The translations under genes and the position numbers were made by a program. 64,000 nt of DNA from Nisaea sp. (GTDB taxonomy: Bacteria > Pseudomonadota > Alphaproteobacteria > Thalassobaculales > Thalassobaculaceae), in NCBI RefSeq assembly GCF_017640745.1, contig NZ_JAEPQA010000001.1, positions 20,852 to 84,851 on the forward strand, read 5' to 3'. Below the pieces are notes generated by a model, which was given only the letters and a program-made list of their open reading frames with translations, had not been told where the DNA came from and did no database searches. Below, in pieces: positions 8,066-17,316 of this stretch; the stretch's first letter is position 1, and each line of letters starts with the position of its first letter.

Positions 8066-9250
8066 TCAGGCGAGAGCTTCGAGACGCTTGAAGCCGGCCT
8101 CGAGGTCGGCTTTGAGATCCGCCACATCCTCCAGTCCTGCGTGAATCCGGAGGAGTTGTCCCGGTTCGTCCCATGACGTGGCGCTCCGCGCACCGGAGGG
8201 ATCGCCGGGCAGGATCAGGCTCTCGTATCCTCCCCAGCTGGCGCCCATACCATAATACTCAAGGCCGTCGAGGAAGGCTGCCAGGGCGGCGCGTGATACC
8301 GGTTTGAGGACAAAGGAAAAAAGCCCGCTGGCGCCGGTAAAATCGCGCTTCCAGATCTCATGCCCGGGGCAGGAGGGAAGCGCCGGATGAAGAACTCTGG
8401 CGATTTCTGGGCGGGTTTCCAGCCATTTCGCCAGTTCCAGTGCGTTCGCCTGATTCTCCGCCAGCCGGACGGCCATGGTCCGGAGTCCTCGCTGCGCGAG
8501 GTAGAGATCGTCCGGACCGGAGCAATTCCCCTGCATCATGACGCAATCCCGGATGGCGTCCGCGTGGGCTTTCTTGCTGACGATCGTGCCCATCATCACG
8601 TCGGAATGGCCGCAGATGTATTTCGTCACAGCCTCGACCACGATATCGACTCCGTGCCCGAACGCGTCGAAATAAAGTGCTGTCGCCCAGGTATTATCCA
8701 TGATGACCGTGGCCCCGTGATCGCGGGCGATCCTGGCGAGAGCAGGAATGTCACAGACTTCGAAAGTCATCGTGCCGGGGGCTTCGAGATAGACCACCCG
8801 GGTTTCCGGCCGGATCAGGTTGCCGAGCTCTTCCGGCTTCATCGGATCAAAGAACGTGCTTTGCACCCCGAAGCGCTGAAGGAAACCCGAGGCGAATTTC
8901 CGGGTCGGAAGATAGACATTATCGGTGATCAGGACGTGATCTCCGGCTGAAACTTGGCTCAGAATCGCTGAGCAGATTGCAGCGAGACCAGAGGATACCG
9001 CGACCGAGTCATCGGCACCGTAAATCGCTGCCACCGCCTCTTCGAAGGATCGTGTGGTGGGGGTGCCTCGGCGTCCGTAGCGATATCCCTCGAACTCCGG
9101 TTTCCTGGAGGCTTCGAGCGCATCGAGCGACGGTTTCAGAATCGTCGAGGCGTGGAAAACGGGCGGATTGACGACGCCGTGGTTGGCGTGGGGATCGCGC
9201 CCGGCATGCGTGATCAGCGTTTTCTTTCGGGTTTTGGCGCCGCGTTTCAT
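8066..9250 (-). CDS. metC: cystathionine beta-lyase (PLP-dependent)
   Basis: The protein has 394 residues and is a fold-type I Cys/Met metabolism PLP enzyme. Lys210 in VTKYICGHSD is the Schiff-base lysine, Asp185 in MDNTWAT contacts the PLP ring nitrogen, and YRYGRRGTPT (57-66) contributes to the neighbouring active site. The TKYxxGHSDVMMG pattern and overall length fit cystathionine beta-lyase, which makes homocysteine, pyruvate and ammonia in methionine synthesis. It differs from cystathionine gamma-synthase by the N-terminal TLITHAGRDP block. ATG 9250 has GGAGA just upstream; a longer frame to 9397 has no such site. It is convergent with the rhodanese gene. Confidence 0.88.
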   Translation of the reverse strand: MKRGAKTRKKTLITHAGRDPHANHGVVNPPVFHASTILKPSLDALEASRKPEFEGYRYGRRGTPTTRSFEEAVAAIYGADDSVAVSSGLAAICSAILSQVSAGDHVLITDNVYLPTRKFASGFLQRFGVQSTFFDPMKPEELGNLIRPETRVVYLEAPGTMTFEVCDIPALARIARDHGATVIMDNTWATALYFDAFGHGVDIVVEAVTKYICGHSDVMMGTIVSKKAHADAIRDCVMMQGNCSGPDDLYLAQRGLRTMAVRLAENQANALELAKWLETRPEIARVLHPALPSCPGHEIWKRDFTGASGLFSFVLKPVSRAALAAFLDGLEYYGMGASWGGYESLILPGDPSGARSATSWDEPGQLLRIHAGLEDVADLKADLEAGFKRLEALA

Positions 9251-9633
9251 GACTTCTCCGGAAATAACGAGTGATCCACTCCTGGCGGGTGCCCGAAATC
9301 TTAGGAGTAAAAAACCACGGTTGTCCGCCGAAAATCGGACAGAAGCGCGTTCGCTGCATGAACATATATGTACGGGCAGGTCTTCTCGCACTTGCAAAAC
9401 ACGTCAACTGCGTGTTGGAATTAAATCAACTGCCATGCAGACCGGCTCCATGGTCGCCCAGTATTCGTTCGAGCAGAACGGAGCGAGGCCAAGTCAAAAG
9501 CCGAGAAGTCGGGACACATGGCGGTGAACAACGACCGGGATCAACGGGGGCGATCCCAGAATAAATGTCAGGGATTTGCAGACCGGGACAACCGGCCGTC
9601 GTTAACCGAAACGAAAACAGGGTGGGTTTCAGG
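9251..9633. other. 383-bp divergent intergenic region between metC and aapJ
   Basis: I see no gene in this stretch. It should hold the promoters of metC (leftward) and the aap operon (rightward). It contains a perfect 10-bp palindrome ACATATATGT (9362-9371) and an inverted repeat AACACG-N7-CGTGTT (9398-9416), both candidate regulator sites. No convincing -35/-10 pair or sigma-54 site was found by eye, and no SAM-II riboswitch core was recognised upstream of metC. Confidence 0.5.
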
Positions 9634-10677
9634 ATGAAGAAACTGAGTCTTTTGGGCCTTGGCCTCGGCATGCTTGCCAGCCTCGGCGTTACTGCCGGCG
9701 AGGCGGCCGCGCAGAGCACGCTCGATATCGTAAAGCAGCGTGGTGTGCTTCGGTGCCAGGTCGGTACGCCGGCGCCGGGCTTCTATCAGCTTGACGAGCA
9801 GGGCAACTGGTACGGCAGCGATGTCGCCATCTGCCGCGCGATCGCCGCTGCGATTTTCGACGATCCGTCGAAGGTCGAATTCCAGTCCGTGACCAGCGCT
9901 GTGCGTTTCACCGCGATGGCGAACGGCGAGTCCGACGTCCTTTCCCGGACCACGACCTGGACGCTGTTCCGCGACACGCAGCTTGGCCTCGACTTCACCA
10001 CCGTCAACTTCTATGACGGCCAGGGCTTCATGGTGCCGAAGGATACGGGCATCAAGAGCTCTCTCGAACTCAAGGGCGCGACCGTCTGCGTTCTGACCGG
10101 TACCACGACCGAACTGAACCTGACCGACTACAGCCGGACCAACAATCTGGATATCCAGCCGGTTGTGTTCGAGGATTCCAACGTCCGTGACGATACCTTC
10201 GCCAAGGGCGGCTGCGACGCGATCACCAACGACAAGTCCAGCCTGGCCTCCACCCGTGCGAAGTTCCCGAATCCGGGCGACTATGTCGTGCTGCCGGAAA
10301 CCATCTCCAAGGAGCCGCTCGGCCCGGTCGTGCGTCAGAACGACTCCCAGTGGATGGACATCGTCAAGTGGACCGTGTTCGCGCTGGTCCAGGCTGAGGA
10401 AATGGGCATCGACAGCAGCAATGTCGAAGCCATGGCGGCCAATCCGGCCAATCCGGAAATGGCCCGCATGCTCGGCGTCGAGGGTGACCTGAACAAGGGT
10501 CTCGGCCTCGAAAAGGACTGGGTTGTCCGCATCATCAAGCATGTCGGCAACTATGGCGAAATCTACGACGAGTACATGGGCGAAAAGGGCAAGTTCGCCA
10601 TTGGTATCCCGCGTGAGGGCAGCCCGAACGCGCTGTGGACCAAAGGCGGCCTGATGTACTCCCCGCCGTTCCGGTAA
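9634..10677 (+). CDS. aapJ: general L-amino-acid ABC transporter, periplasmic binding protein
   Basis: The protein has 347 residues. It starts with a Sec signal peptide (MKKLSLLGLGLGMLASLG, cleavage after AAAQ) followed by a type II periplasmic binding fold of the AapJ/BztA group: GVLRCQVGTPAPGFYQ, ADVS-like FTAMANGESDVLSRTTTWTL, and KGGCDAITNDKSSLAS. It captures a broad range of L-amino acids and delivers them to AapQM. I take ATG 9634 because it gives an immediate signal peptide; an in-frame ATG at 9565 would add 23 polar residues. It is first in aapJQMP, and a strong stem-loop separates it from aapQ, likely keeping binding-protein levels above the permease. Confidence 0.92.
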   Translation: MKKLSLLGLGLGMLASLGVTAGEAAAQSTLDIVKQRGVLRCQVGTPAPGFYQLDEQGNWYGSDVAICRAIAAAIFDDPSKVEFQSVTSAVRFTAMANGESDVLSRTTTWTLFRDTQLGLDFTTVNFYDGQGFMVPKDTGIKSSLELKGATVCVLTGTTTELNLTDYSRTNNLDIQPVVFEDSNVRDDTFAKGGCDAITNDKSSLASTRAKFPNPGDYVVLPETISKEPLGPVVRQNDSQWMDIVKWTVFALVQAEEMGIDSSNVEAMAANPANPEMARMLGVEGDLNKGLGLEKDWVVRIIKHVGNYGEIYDEYMGEKGKFAIGIPREGSPNALWTKGGLMYSPPFR

Positions 10678-10691
10678 GACCTCCTAAGCAG

Positions 10692-10719
10692 CAGGCCCGG
10701 CCCCTGAGGGCCGGGCCTG
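10692..10719 (+). terminator. strong stem-loop between aapJ and aapQ (partial terminator / mRNA stabiliser)
   Basis: A perfect 12-bp stem (10692-10703 with 10708-10719) closes a CTGA tetraloop 14 nt after the aapJ stop. No clean T-run follows, only CTGTTTCTGGGTTT, so leaky termination or 3'-end protection of aapJ mRNA is more likely than full termination. This position is typical for transporters whose binding protein is made in excess. Confidence 0.7.
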
Positions 10720-10761
10720 ACTGTTTCTGGGTTTCCATCTCTTACTCGGAGATAGGCTGAT

Positions 10762-11964
10762 ATGGCTGTCGTTGACAGAGGGGCGTCAGGACAGGGGTCG
10801 TCGTTATCCGAAATCGTGAACGACGAGCGCTACCGCTCCGTATTCTACCAAATTCTGGTGTTTGCCGTTGTGATGTGGGCCGGCTGGTACCTGTTCACGA
10901 ACACGGCGCACAATCTCGAAGCGCGCGGCATGAGTGCCGGGTTCGGCTTTCTTAACAGTACGGCCGGATTTTCAATCTCGTTTTCGATTATTCCCTACGA
11001 GGCCGGAGATAGTTATCTCTGGGTCTATCTCGTCGGCATCACGAACACGCTGCTGCTTTCGTTCATCTCGATCATCGCGGCGACGATCCTCGGGTTCTTT
11101 ATCGGCGTTCTCAGGCTCTCGAAGAACTGGCTGGTGGCCCAGCTGGCGTCCTGGTACGTCGAAATCCTACGCAATACGCCGCTGCTGCTGCAGATCCTTT
11201 TCTGGTATCTCGCTGTCTTCGCAATTCTCCCGCGCCCGAAACAGAGCTTCGATGTTCTCGGTCTGGGCCTGTTCGAACTGAACAATCGCGGCTTTTACTT
11301 CCCCGCGCCGGTTCCGGGAGAGTTTTTCGGGGCCACGATGTTGACCCTGCTGGCCGCTGTAATCGCTGCTTACGCGGTCGCTGTCTGGGCCAAGAAGCGG
11401 CAGAATGCGACCGGTGAGCGTTTCCCCGCGTTCTGGACCGGCATCGGCATCATCATTGGTGCGCCCCTTCTGGTGTTCTTGGCGACGGGATCGCCGCTGG
11501 AGTGGGATATCCCCGAGCTCAAGGGCTTCAATTTCCAGGGTGGCGGCTCCGTGCCTCCGGCGTTCTGTGCGGTCTTTATCGCGCTCGTCATCTATCACGC
11601 CTGCTACATTGCGGAGATGGTACGCGCCGGTATCCTGTCGGTCAGCCATGGCCAGACTGAGGCGTCCTATTCCCTCGGTCTCAAGCCCGGTCTGACGCTG
11701 CGTCTGGTGATCATTCCGCAGGCCATGCGGGCGATCGTGCCGCCGCTGATCAGCAACTGGATGAACGTGGTCAAGAACTCGTCCCTGGCGATTGCCGTGG
11801 GCTTCCCCGACCTCGTCGCGGTCTTCATGCAGACCTCGCTGAACCAGTCCGGCCATGCGATCGAAATCGTGGCCATGGTGATGCTGTTCTACATGACCGT
11901 CAGCCTGTCGATCTCCGGGGCGCTGAACTACTACAACAAGCTCGTTCAGCTGAAGGAGCGGTAA
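10762..11964 (+). CDS. aapQ: general L-amino-acid ABC transporter, permease AapQ
   Basis: The protein has 400 residues and about eight membrane segments. The N-terminal helix (VFAVVMWAGWYLFTNTA) and a large middle insertion mark the long AapQ/BztB-type permeases rather than the short HisM type. The inner-membrane EAA loop that contacts the ATPase is near residues 290-310 (EASYSLGLKPGLTLRLVIIP). Together with AapM it forms the transport pore. The ribosome site GGAGATAGG precedes ATG 10762. It is followed 3 nt later by aapM, whose AAGGAG ribosome site lies inside the end of aapQ, so translation is likely coupled. Confidence 0.92.
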   Translation: MAVVDRGASGQGSSLSEIVNDERYRSVFYQILVFAVVMWAGWYLFTNTAHNLEARGMSAGFGFLNSTAGFSISFSIIPYEAGDSYLWVYLVGITNTLLLSFISIIAATILGFFIGVLRLSKNWLVAQLASWYVEILRNTPLLLQILFWYLAVFAILPRPKQSFDVLGLGLFELNNRGFYFPAPVPGEFFGATMLTLLAAVIAAYAVAVWAKKRQNATGERFPAFWTGIGIIIGAPLLVFLATGSPLEWDIPELKGFNFQGGGSVPPAFCAVFIALVIYHACYIAEMVRAGILSVSHGQTEASYSLGLKPGLTLRLVIIPQAMRAIVPPLISNWMNVVKNSSLAIAVGFPDLVAVFMQTSLNQSGHAIEIVAMVMLFYMTVSLSISGALNYYNKLVQLKER

Positions 11965-11967
11965 GAT

Positions 11968-13323
11968 ATGGCAAATCTCGACGCATCGTCCTCGGACGTG
12001 ACCTTCAAGCCGAAGCCAAGCCTTCCGCCGCCGCCGAATACCGTCGGAGCGATCGGCTGGATCCGGAAGAACCTGTTCAGCAGTCCGCTCAATGCATTCC
12101 TGACGATCCTGTCGCTCTATGTGATCTGGGTCCTGGTCTCGAATGTCTTCGAATGGGCCATCCTGAACGCTGTCTGGGAGGCGGAGACCCGACGCGAATG
12201 TCTCGACAAGGTCGGGCTCGCGGGTGCCTGCTGGGCCGGGGTGACCCACTGGATGAAGAATTTCATTTACGGTCGCTATCCGGATGCAGAGGTATGGCGG
12301 ATCAATCTCGGGTTCGGAATACTGATCCTCTGGATGGCGCCGTTCTGGTTCCCCCGGGTGACCGGCAAGATCGCCATCGGCGCCTCGGCGATCCTGATCT
12401 CGCCGTTCCTGCTCGGCTATCTGTTCGCGGGCGGAGAGAAGGGGCTGTTCCTGCAGCTCATGATCTCGATCGCGATCACGGCGTTCATCTTCAGCTGGCT
12501 GCATGTGCTGGTCTGCCTTTCCAGCGGGTCTACGCTGCGGAACGTGATCGTCTCGGCAACGGGCTTCGCGGCGAAGCCTGACAATGTTCAGAAGTATCCT
12601 GTCATCGCGCTCTTCGTCGTGCTGGCGGTTGTCGTCTTCGCTCTGCAGGGGGGATGGCAGCTTGAGGAACAGAACACCAATCTCTGGGGCGGTCTCTTCG
12701 TCACTCTGGTGATTTCCGGGATCGGGATCGCGGTCTCGCTCCCGGCGGGGATCGTGCTGGCTCTCGGGCGCCGTTCCAAGATGCCGATCATCCGTGTCTT
12801 CTGCGTTGCCTTCATCGAGCTGTTCCGCTCCGTGCCGCTGATCACCGTCCTCTTCATGGCGGTGACCATGGTGCCGCTGTTCCTGCCGGAGGCCATCAAT
12901 CCGGTGAAGATCGTCCAGGCCATCATCGCGGTCTGCATATTCTCCTCGGCCTATATGGCGGAAACCGTTCGCGGCGGCCTGCAGGCGATCCCGAAAGGGC
13001 AGTACGAGGCGGCCCAGGCTCTGGGCCTCAGTTACTGGAAGATGATGACCCTGATCGTCATGCCGCAGGCACTGAAACTGATGATCCCGAACATCGTCGG
13101 CAGCTTCATCGGCCTTCTGAAGGACACCACGCTGGTTTCCATCGTCGGCCTCTACGATCTGCTGCTGATGCTGAAGGCCGTCAGTCAGAACCCGCAATGG
13201 AACGGTATCCACACGGAGCCGCTTTTCTTCGGTGCGGTCCTCTATTTCGTCCTCTGCTTCATCATGTCGAAATACAGCCAGCACCTCGAACGCACGCTCG
13301 GCGCGGGACAGGTCCGGAAGTAA
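11968..13323 (+). CDS. aapM: general L-amino-acid ABC transporter, permease AapM
   Basis: The protein has 451 residues, with an N-terminal Pro-rich cytoplasmic segment (residues 1-30), several extra helices, and the conserved permease core in the C-terminal half. The EAA loop reads [20 protein letters not shown] (around residues 347-366). Length and the substrate-binding [10 protein letters not shown] motif fit AapM/BztC. It pairs with AapQ in the inner membrane. It begins 3 nt after aapQ and precedes aapP by 52 nt. No anomaly was seen. Confidence 0.92.
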   Translation: MANLDASSSDVTFKPKPSLPPPPNTVGAIGWIRKNLFSSPLNAFLTILSLYVIWVLVSNVFEWAILNAVWEAETRRECLDKVGLAGACWAGVTHWMKNFIYGRYPDAEVWRINLGFGILILWMAPFWFPRVTGKIAIGASAILISPFLLGYLFAGGEKGLFLQLMISIAITAFIFSWLHVLVCLSSGSTLRNVIVSATGFAAKPDNVQKYPVIALFVVLAVVVFALQGGWQLEEQNTNLWGGLFVTLVISGIGIAVSLPAGIVLALGRRSKMPIIRVFCVAFIELFRSVPLITVLFMAVTMVPLFLPEAINPVKIVQAIIAVCIFSSAYMAETVRGGLQAIPKGQYEAAQALGLSYWKMMTLIVMPQALKLMIPNIVGSFIGLLKDTTLVSIVGLYDLLLMLKAVSQNPQWNGIHTEPLFFGAVLYFVLCFIMSKYSQHLERTLGAGQVRK

Positions 13324-13375
13324 TTCCGGACCATCCCCGATCCGAATTCGTGCCTCGAAACAAGGAGTTCAGAAC

Positions 13376-14167
13376 ATGAGCATGGACGCTCAGGTTGAAA
13401 ATATCGAAAGCCACAAGTCGACGAAGAGCGACGAAGTCGTCATCGAACTGCTCGGTGTCAACAAGTGGTACGGCGAGTTCCACGTCCTCAAGGACATCGA
13501 TCTCTCCGTCTATCAGGGCGAGAAGATCGTCATTTGCGGGCCGTCCGGCTCCGGCAAGTCGACGCTGATCCGCTGCATCAACCGTCTTGAGGAGCATCAG
13601 GGCGGCGACATCATCGTCAACGGGGTGACCCTGGACAACAACCTGAAGAACATCGATGCGATCCGCAGCGATGTCGGGATGGTGTTCCAGAGCTTCAACT
13701 TGTTCCCGCACCTGACCGTGCTGGAGAACTGCACATTGGCGCCGATCTGGGTGAAGCAGACCCCGAAGGCGGAGGCGGAAGAGCGCGCGATGGAATATCT
13801 CCGCCGCGTGAAGATTCCGGAACAGGCGTCCAAGTATCCGGGTCAGCTTTCCGGCGGTCAGCAGCAGCGCGTGGCGATTGCCCGCTCGCTCTGCATGAAC
13901 CCGCAGATCATGCTGTTCGACGAGCCGACCTCGGCTCTCGATCCGGAAATGATCTCCGAAGTGCTCGACGTGATGGTCGAACTCGCGGACAGCGGCATGA
14001 CCATGCTTGTCGTGACCCACGAGATGGGCTTCGCCAAGCGCGTCGCGGATCGGGTGATCTTCATGGATTACGGTGAGATCGTCGAACAGAACACGCCGGA
14101 GGAGTTCTTCAACAACCCGCGCTCCGACCGGACCAAGCTGTTCCTCAGCCAGATCCTGGCGCACTAG
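13376..14167 (+). CDS. aapP: general L-amino-acid ABC transporter, ATP-binding protein
   Basis: The protein has 263 residues and is a complete polar amino-acid-type ABC ATPase. It has Walker [10 protein letters not shown], the Q-loop in [12 protein letters not shown], signature [13 protein letters not shown], Walker [13 protein letters not shown] and switch histidine in [10 protein letters not shown]. It powers AapQM. The start at 13376 has AAGGAG 9 nt upstream; an in-frame extension into aapM is unlikely. The gene closes the aap operon and is followed by a stem-loop facing the convergent GNAT gene. Confidence 0.95.
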   Translation: MSMDAQVENIESHKSTKSDEVVIELLGVNKWYGEFHVLKDIDLSVYQGEKIVICGPSGSGKSTLIRCINRLEEHQGGDIIVNGVTLDNNLKNIDAIRSDVGMVFQSFNLFPHLTVLENCTLAPIWVKQTPKAEAEERAMEYLRRVKIPEQASKYPGQLSGGQQQRVAIARSLCMNPQIMLFDEPTSALDPEMISEVLDVMVELADSGMTMLVVTHEMGFAKRVADRVIFMDYGEIVEQNTPEEFFNNPRSDRTKLFLSQILAH

Positions 14168-14207
14168 GAGCTTCTACAAGAGGGGGGGACCGGAGGGGGG
14201 ACCCCTT

Positions 14208-14244
14208 CGAAGGGCGCGCCGCGAGAAATCGTGCGCGCCCTTCG
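14208..14244 (+). terminator. stem-loop at the end of the aap operon
   Basis: CGAAGGGCGCGC (14208-14219) pairs perfectly with GCGCGCCCTTCG (14233-14244) around a 13-nt loop. It lies between the stop of aapP and the stop of the convergent GNAT gene, and could serve both. No T-run follows on either side, so it is either a weak intrinsic terminator or an mRNA end-protecting hairpin. Confidence 0.55.
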
Positions 14245-14245
14245 T

Positions 14246-15316
14246 CTATCCGGAGGGTTTTGAAACGTCGGGAAGCTTGGCCAGCGCGATTGTATCGCGG
14301 AACAGGCTGTCCGGCGCATGACCCCGCGCCTTGGCGGGCGGCGGAGATGTCAGCCCGGCATCGCGGGGATCGGGCAGGATCTCGGTCTCGCGCGCGAAGG
14401 GGACGAATCCGGCAGCAAGGTAATTGCCGAGGGCGCGCGGATGATCGAGGTCGCAGGTATGGACCCAGATGCGCCGCGTCTCATGACCCCAGGCCAGGTC
14501 GACGGCGGCATCGATCAGATACCGCCCGAGCCCGAGGCCGATGAAACCGGGCAAAAGTCCGAAATAGGAGAGCTCGGTTTCGGTCTTGTCCGAGGTCCGT
14601 TCCAGTTCAATCAGCCCGGCGGGCTCGCCATCAACGGTGAGCAGATGATATTCGGCGCCGGTCCTGTTCAGTGTTCTCGCGAGGGTGTCGTCGTCCATCA
14701 GGCGCCGCGACACCCAGAACCAGTCGCCACCGATTCCATTGTAGAGATAGCGGTAGAACCGGGTGCTCGGCGTCCCAATGCGCCCCAGCGCGATGTCGCG
14801 CCCCGACTCCGGCGGCTGTGCCGCCGGGCGTTCCGGACGCTGAAGCATTTCCATATGGATGACCGTGGTCTCGACCCGTCCGGATTGCCAGTCGGGTGCG
14901 GCCCGGAACCGTTTTGACATCACCAGGCGCGGTTCCTCGACATAGCCAAGCCGCGCGTAGAAGGCTCTCACCTTGTCATTCGTCGGTCGGATCATCAGCT
15001 GCGATTTGCCGACCCCGCGTTCGATCAGCCAAGCTTCCGCCGCCGCCATGATTTCCCGGCCATAGCCGGCTCCATGACGATCCGGATTGACGCCGACGTA
15101 ATAATACCAGCCGCGGTGACCTTCGTGGCCGACCATGACCGTCGCGGCGAGGCCCGTGTCGTCGAACCCGAGGAGGATATCCGCAGAAGGGGTTCGCCGG
15201 CAGAACCGGATATCCTCATATGGATCGTTGTGCGGGACCGTGAGCGCAGCCGCCTGCCAAAGCGCGACGACCTGCGCGACGTCTCCGTCCGCGATCGGTC
15301 TTATTTCGAGGGGCAT
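14246..15316 (-). CDS. tandem GNAT acetyltransferase (two GNAT domains)
   Basis: The protein has 356 residues. The N-terminal domain (about 1-140) resembles YpeA-type GNAT proteins, with acetyl-CoA loop VNPDRHGAGYGREIM and the terminal FYARLGYVEEPRLVMSKRF. The C-terminal domain (about 180-330) is a second GNAT with FYRYLYNGIGGDWFWVSRR and a P-loop-like PGFIGLGLGRYLIDAA. The two are joined by a Pro/Arg linker near residues 158-172. Both keep the Q/R-x-x-G-x-G/A type loop, so both may bind acetyl-CoA. Substrates are unknown. ATG 15316 has AAGGA upstream. The gene is last in a reverse-strand run after sseA and may be co-transcribed with it (15-nt gap). Confidence 0.75.
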   Translation of the reverse strand: MPLEIRPIADGDVAQVVALWQAAALTVPHNDPYEDIRFCRRTPSADILLGFDDTGLAATVMVGHEGHRGWYYYVGVNPDRHGAGYGREIMAAAEAWLIERGVGKSQLMIRPTNDKVRAFYARLGYVEEPRLVMSKRFRAAPDWQSGRVETTVIHMEMLQRPERPAAQPPESGRDIALGRIGTPSTRFYRYLYNGIGGDWFWVSRRLMDDDTLARTLNRTGAEYHLLTVDGEPAGLIELERTSDKTETELSYFGLLPGFIGLGLGRYLIDAAVDLAWGHETRRIWVHTCDLDHPRALGNYLAAGFVPFARETEILPDPRDAGLTSPPPAKARGHAPDSLFRDTIALAKLPDVSKPSG

Positions 15317-15331
15317 TGGCGGTCCTTCGGA

Positions 15332-16186
15332 TTATCCGGCTTCGACCGGGGTGTCCGGGTGCCCGCCCCATTCGCTCCAGGAGCCGTCATAGACCGCGAC
15401 ATCCTCCTTGCCGAGCAGATAGAGCCCGAGCGAGAGGATGCAGGCGGTGACGCCGGAGCCGCAGGTCGTCGAGACGGGCTGACCGAAATCGAGGCCGAGA
15501 TCCTTTTCGAACCGCGCGCGCAACTGGTCGGCCTGCAGGAAGGTCTTGTCCTTGTTCAGGAGATTTCCGAACGGCAGGCTCTTGCTGCCGGGGATGTGGC
15601 CGCTGCGCAGGCCAGCGCGCGGTTCCGGCGCGGTTCCGGCGAAACGGTCGGCCGCGCGAGCGTCGAGCACCATGCGTTCACGGCTATCGATATTGCCGAG
15701 CAGGGCAGGGACGTCGGTGACAAGTTCCGGCCGGAAATCGGCGGAGAACACGGCGGCCGGAAGCGTCTCCACGCCGGAGGCGACACCACGTCCTTCGGCG
15801 AGCCATTTCGGCAGACCGCCATTCAGTACCGAGACACGATCGTGACCGAACAGGCGGAACATCCACCAGACCCGGGCGGCGCTCATCATGCCGTAGACGT
15901 CATAGACGACGACATGATCCGCGCTGGAGATCCCGAGCGCACCGACCTTCGCCGCGAATGTGTCGGCGTCCGGCACCATGTGGGGCAGGGGATCGTTCGG
16001 ATCCTTCACGTCGTCGATATCGAAACGGATCGCGCCGGGAATATGTTGTTCACGATATTCCTGGTCGGCATTGCGATCGACGTTCGGCAGATGGTAGCTG
16101 GCATCCAGCACTTTTACCGACGGATTGCCGAGATTCTCGGCCAGCCAGTCGGTCTCCACCAGCGCGTGCGGGTTTGCGTATCCCAT
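15332..16186 (-). CDS. sseA: 3-mercaptopyruvate sulfurtransferase
   Basis: The protein has 284 residues with two rhodanese domains. The C-terminal one carries Cys242 in the loop CGSGVTA, the signature that separates mercaptopyruvate sulfurtransferase from thiosulfate sulfurtransferase. The N-terminal domain (DVYGMMSAARVW) lacks Cys, as is normal in this family. It transfers sulfur from 3-mercaptopyruvate to thiols or cyanide, linking cysteine breakdown to sulfur trafficking. A good ribosome site, GAGGGAGAA, precedes ATG 16186. It lies 23 nt downstream of cysK, consistent with one transcript. Confidence 0.9.
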   Translation of the reverse strand: MGYANPHALVETDWLAENLGNPSVKVLDASYHLPNVDRNADQEYREQHIPGAIRFDIDDVKDPNDPLPHMVPDADTFAAKVGALGISSADHVVVYDVYGMMSAARVWWMFRLFGHDRVSVLNGGLPKWLAEGRGVASGVETLPAAVFSADFRPELVTDVPALLGNIDSRERMVLDARAADRFAGTAPEPRAGLRSGHIPGSKSLPFGNLLNKDKTFLQADQLRARFEKDLGLDFGQPVSTTCGSGVTACILSLGLYLLGKEDVAVYDGSWSEWGGHPDTPVEAG

Positions 16187-16209
16187 GATTTTCTCCCTCG
16201 GAGGCGTTC

Positions 16210-17211
16210 TTATTCGAGCCAGCTCGGCGTCGGCAGGCCTTTTTCCTTCAGGAAGGCCGGATTGAAGATCTTCGTCTGGTAGCGATGGCCCCAGTCACAA
16301 AGCACGGTGACGATGGTGTGGCCCGGGCCCATCTGCTTGGCGAGCTTGACCGCGCCGGCGACGTTCACGCCGGTTGAGCCGCCCATGCAGAGGCCTTCCT
16401 CCATCAGCAGTTTGAAGATCACATCGAGCGCTTCCTCGTCCGTCACCTGGAACGGCGCGTCGACGGTGATGCCCTCGAGATTGGCGGTGATCCGGCCCTG
16501 ACCGATACCCTCGGTGATCGAACCGCCTTCGGATTTGAGCTCGCCGTTGGCGTAGTAATTGTAGATGGCCGACCCCATCGGGTCCGCGAGGCCGATCTGG
16601 ATGTTCGGATTGCGCTCTTTCAGAGCCATGCTGACGCCGCCGATCGTGCCACCGCTGCCGACCGAACAGATGAAGCCGTCGACCTTGCCGTCGGTCTGTT
16701 CCCAGATCTCCGGACCCGTGGTTTCGTAATGTCCCTTGCGGTTGGCCACATTGTCGAACTGGTTGGCCCAGATCGCGCCGTTCGGTTCGCTCGCGGCGAT
16801 TTCCTTGGCGAGGCGGCCCGAGTAGCGCACGTAGTTGTTCGGATCCTTGTAAGGCACGGCTGGAACCAGGCGGAGATCCGCACCGACGAGGCGCAGCATG
16901 TCCTTCTTTTCCTGGCTCTGGGTCTCCGGCATGACGATGACCGAGCGATAGCCGAGCGCGTTGCCGACCAACGCAAGCCCGATGCCGGTATTGCCGGCGG
17001 TGCCTTCGACGATCACGCCGCCCGGACGCAGCGCCCCGCGTTCCTCCGCATCGCGGATGATCGCAAGCGCGGCGCGGTCCTTCACCGATCCGCCCGGGTT
17101 CAGAAACTCGGCCTTGCCGAGGATTGTGCAGCCGGTTTCCTCCGACGCGCGCTTCAGTTTGATCAGCGGGGTGTTGCCGATCGTGCCGACGAAGCCATCG
17201 CGAATCTGCAT
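16210..17211 (-). CDS. cysK: cysteine synthase A (O-acetylserine sulfhydrylase)
   Basis: The protein has 333 residues and is a fold-type II PLP enzyme. Lys44 in NPGGSVKDRAA is the cofactor lysine, EGTAGNTGIGLA binds the substrate carboxylate, and GSGGTIGG binds the PLP phosphate. It makes cysteine from O-acetylserine and sulfide. The C-terminal block (DWGHRYQTKIFNPAFLKEKG) is longer than in minimal CysK, matching the alphaproteobacterial cysteine synthase A subgroup. GGAGAAAAAGA lies just upstream of ATG 17211. It heads the cysK-sseA-GNAT run, about 105 nt downstream of another GNAT gene. Confidence 0.9.
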   Translation of the reverse strand: MQIRDGFVGTIGNTPLIKLKRASEETGCTILGKAEFLNPGGSVKDRAALAIIRDAEERGALRPGGVIVEGTAGNTGIGLALVGNALGYRSVIVMPETQSQEKKDMLRLVGADLRLVPAVPYKDPNNYVRYSGRLAKEIAASEPNGAIWANQFDNVANRKGHYETTGPEIWEQTDGKVDGFICSVGSGGTIGGVSMALKERNPNIQIGLADPMGSAIYNYYANGELKSEGGSITEGIGQGRITANLEGITVDAPFQVTDEEALDVIFKLLMEEGLCMGGSTGVNVAGAVKLAKQMGPGHTIVTVLCDWGHRYQTKIFNPAFLKEKGLPTPSWLE

Positions 17212-17316
17212 TCTTTTTCTCCGCTCTCGCGTACGGGGTGTTTGCCGGTCGAACTTAGTGATCCGGTCTTTTGGTTACCAGCCCGATCACGCCCGACGGC
17301 GCGGATCACGCGGATT

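Noticed and set aside
9251-9400. SAM-II type riboswitch upstream of metC
   Set aside because: I looked for the conserved core on the metC strand but found neither the expected start motif nor the pseudoknot pairing.
11167-13284. 705-codon open frame antisense to aapQ and aapM
   Set aside because: It is a low-complexity Arg/Asp/Gln-rich product opposite two certain permease genes; no ribosome site or domain.
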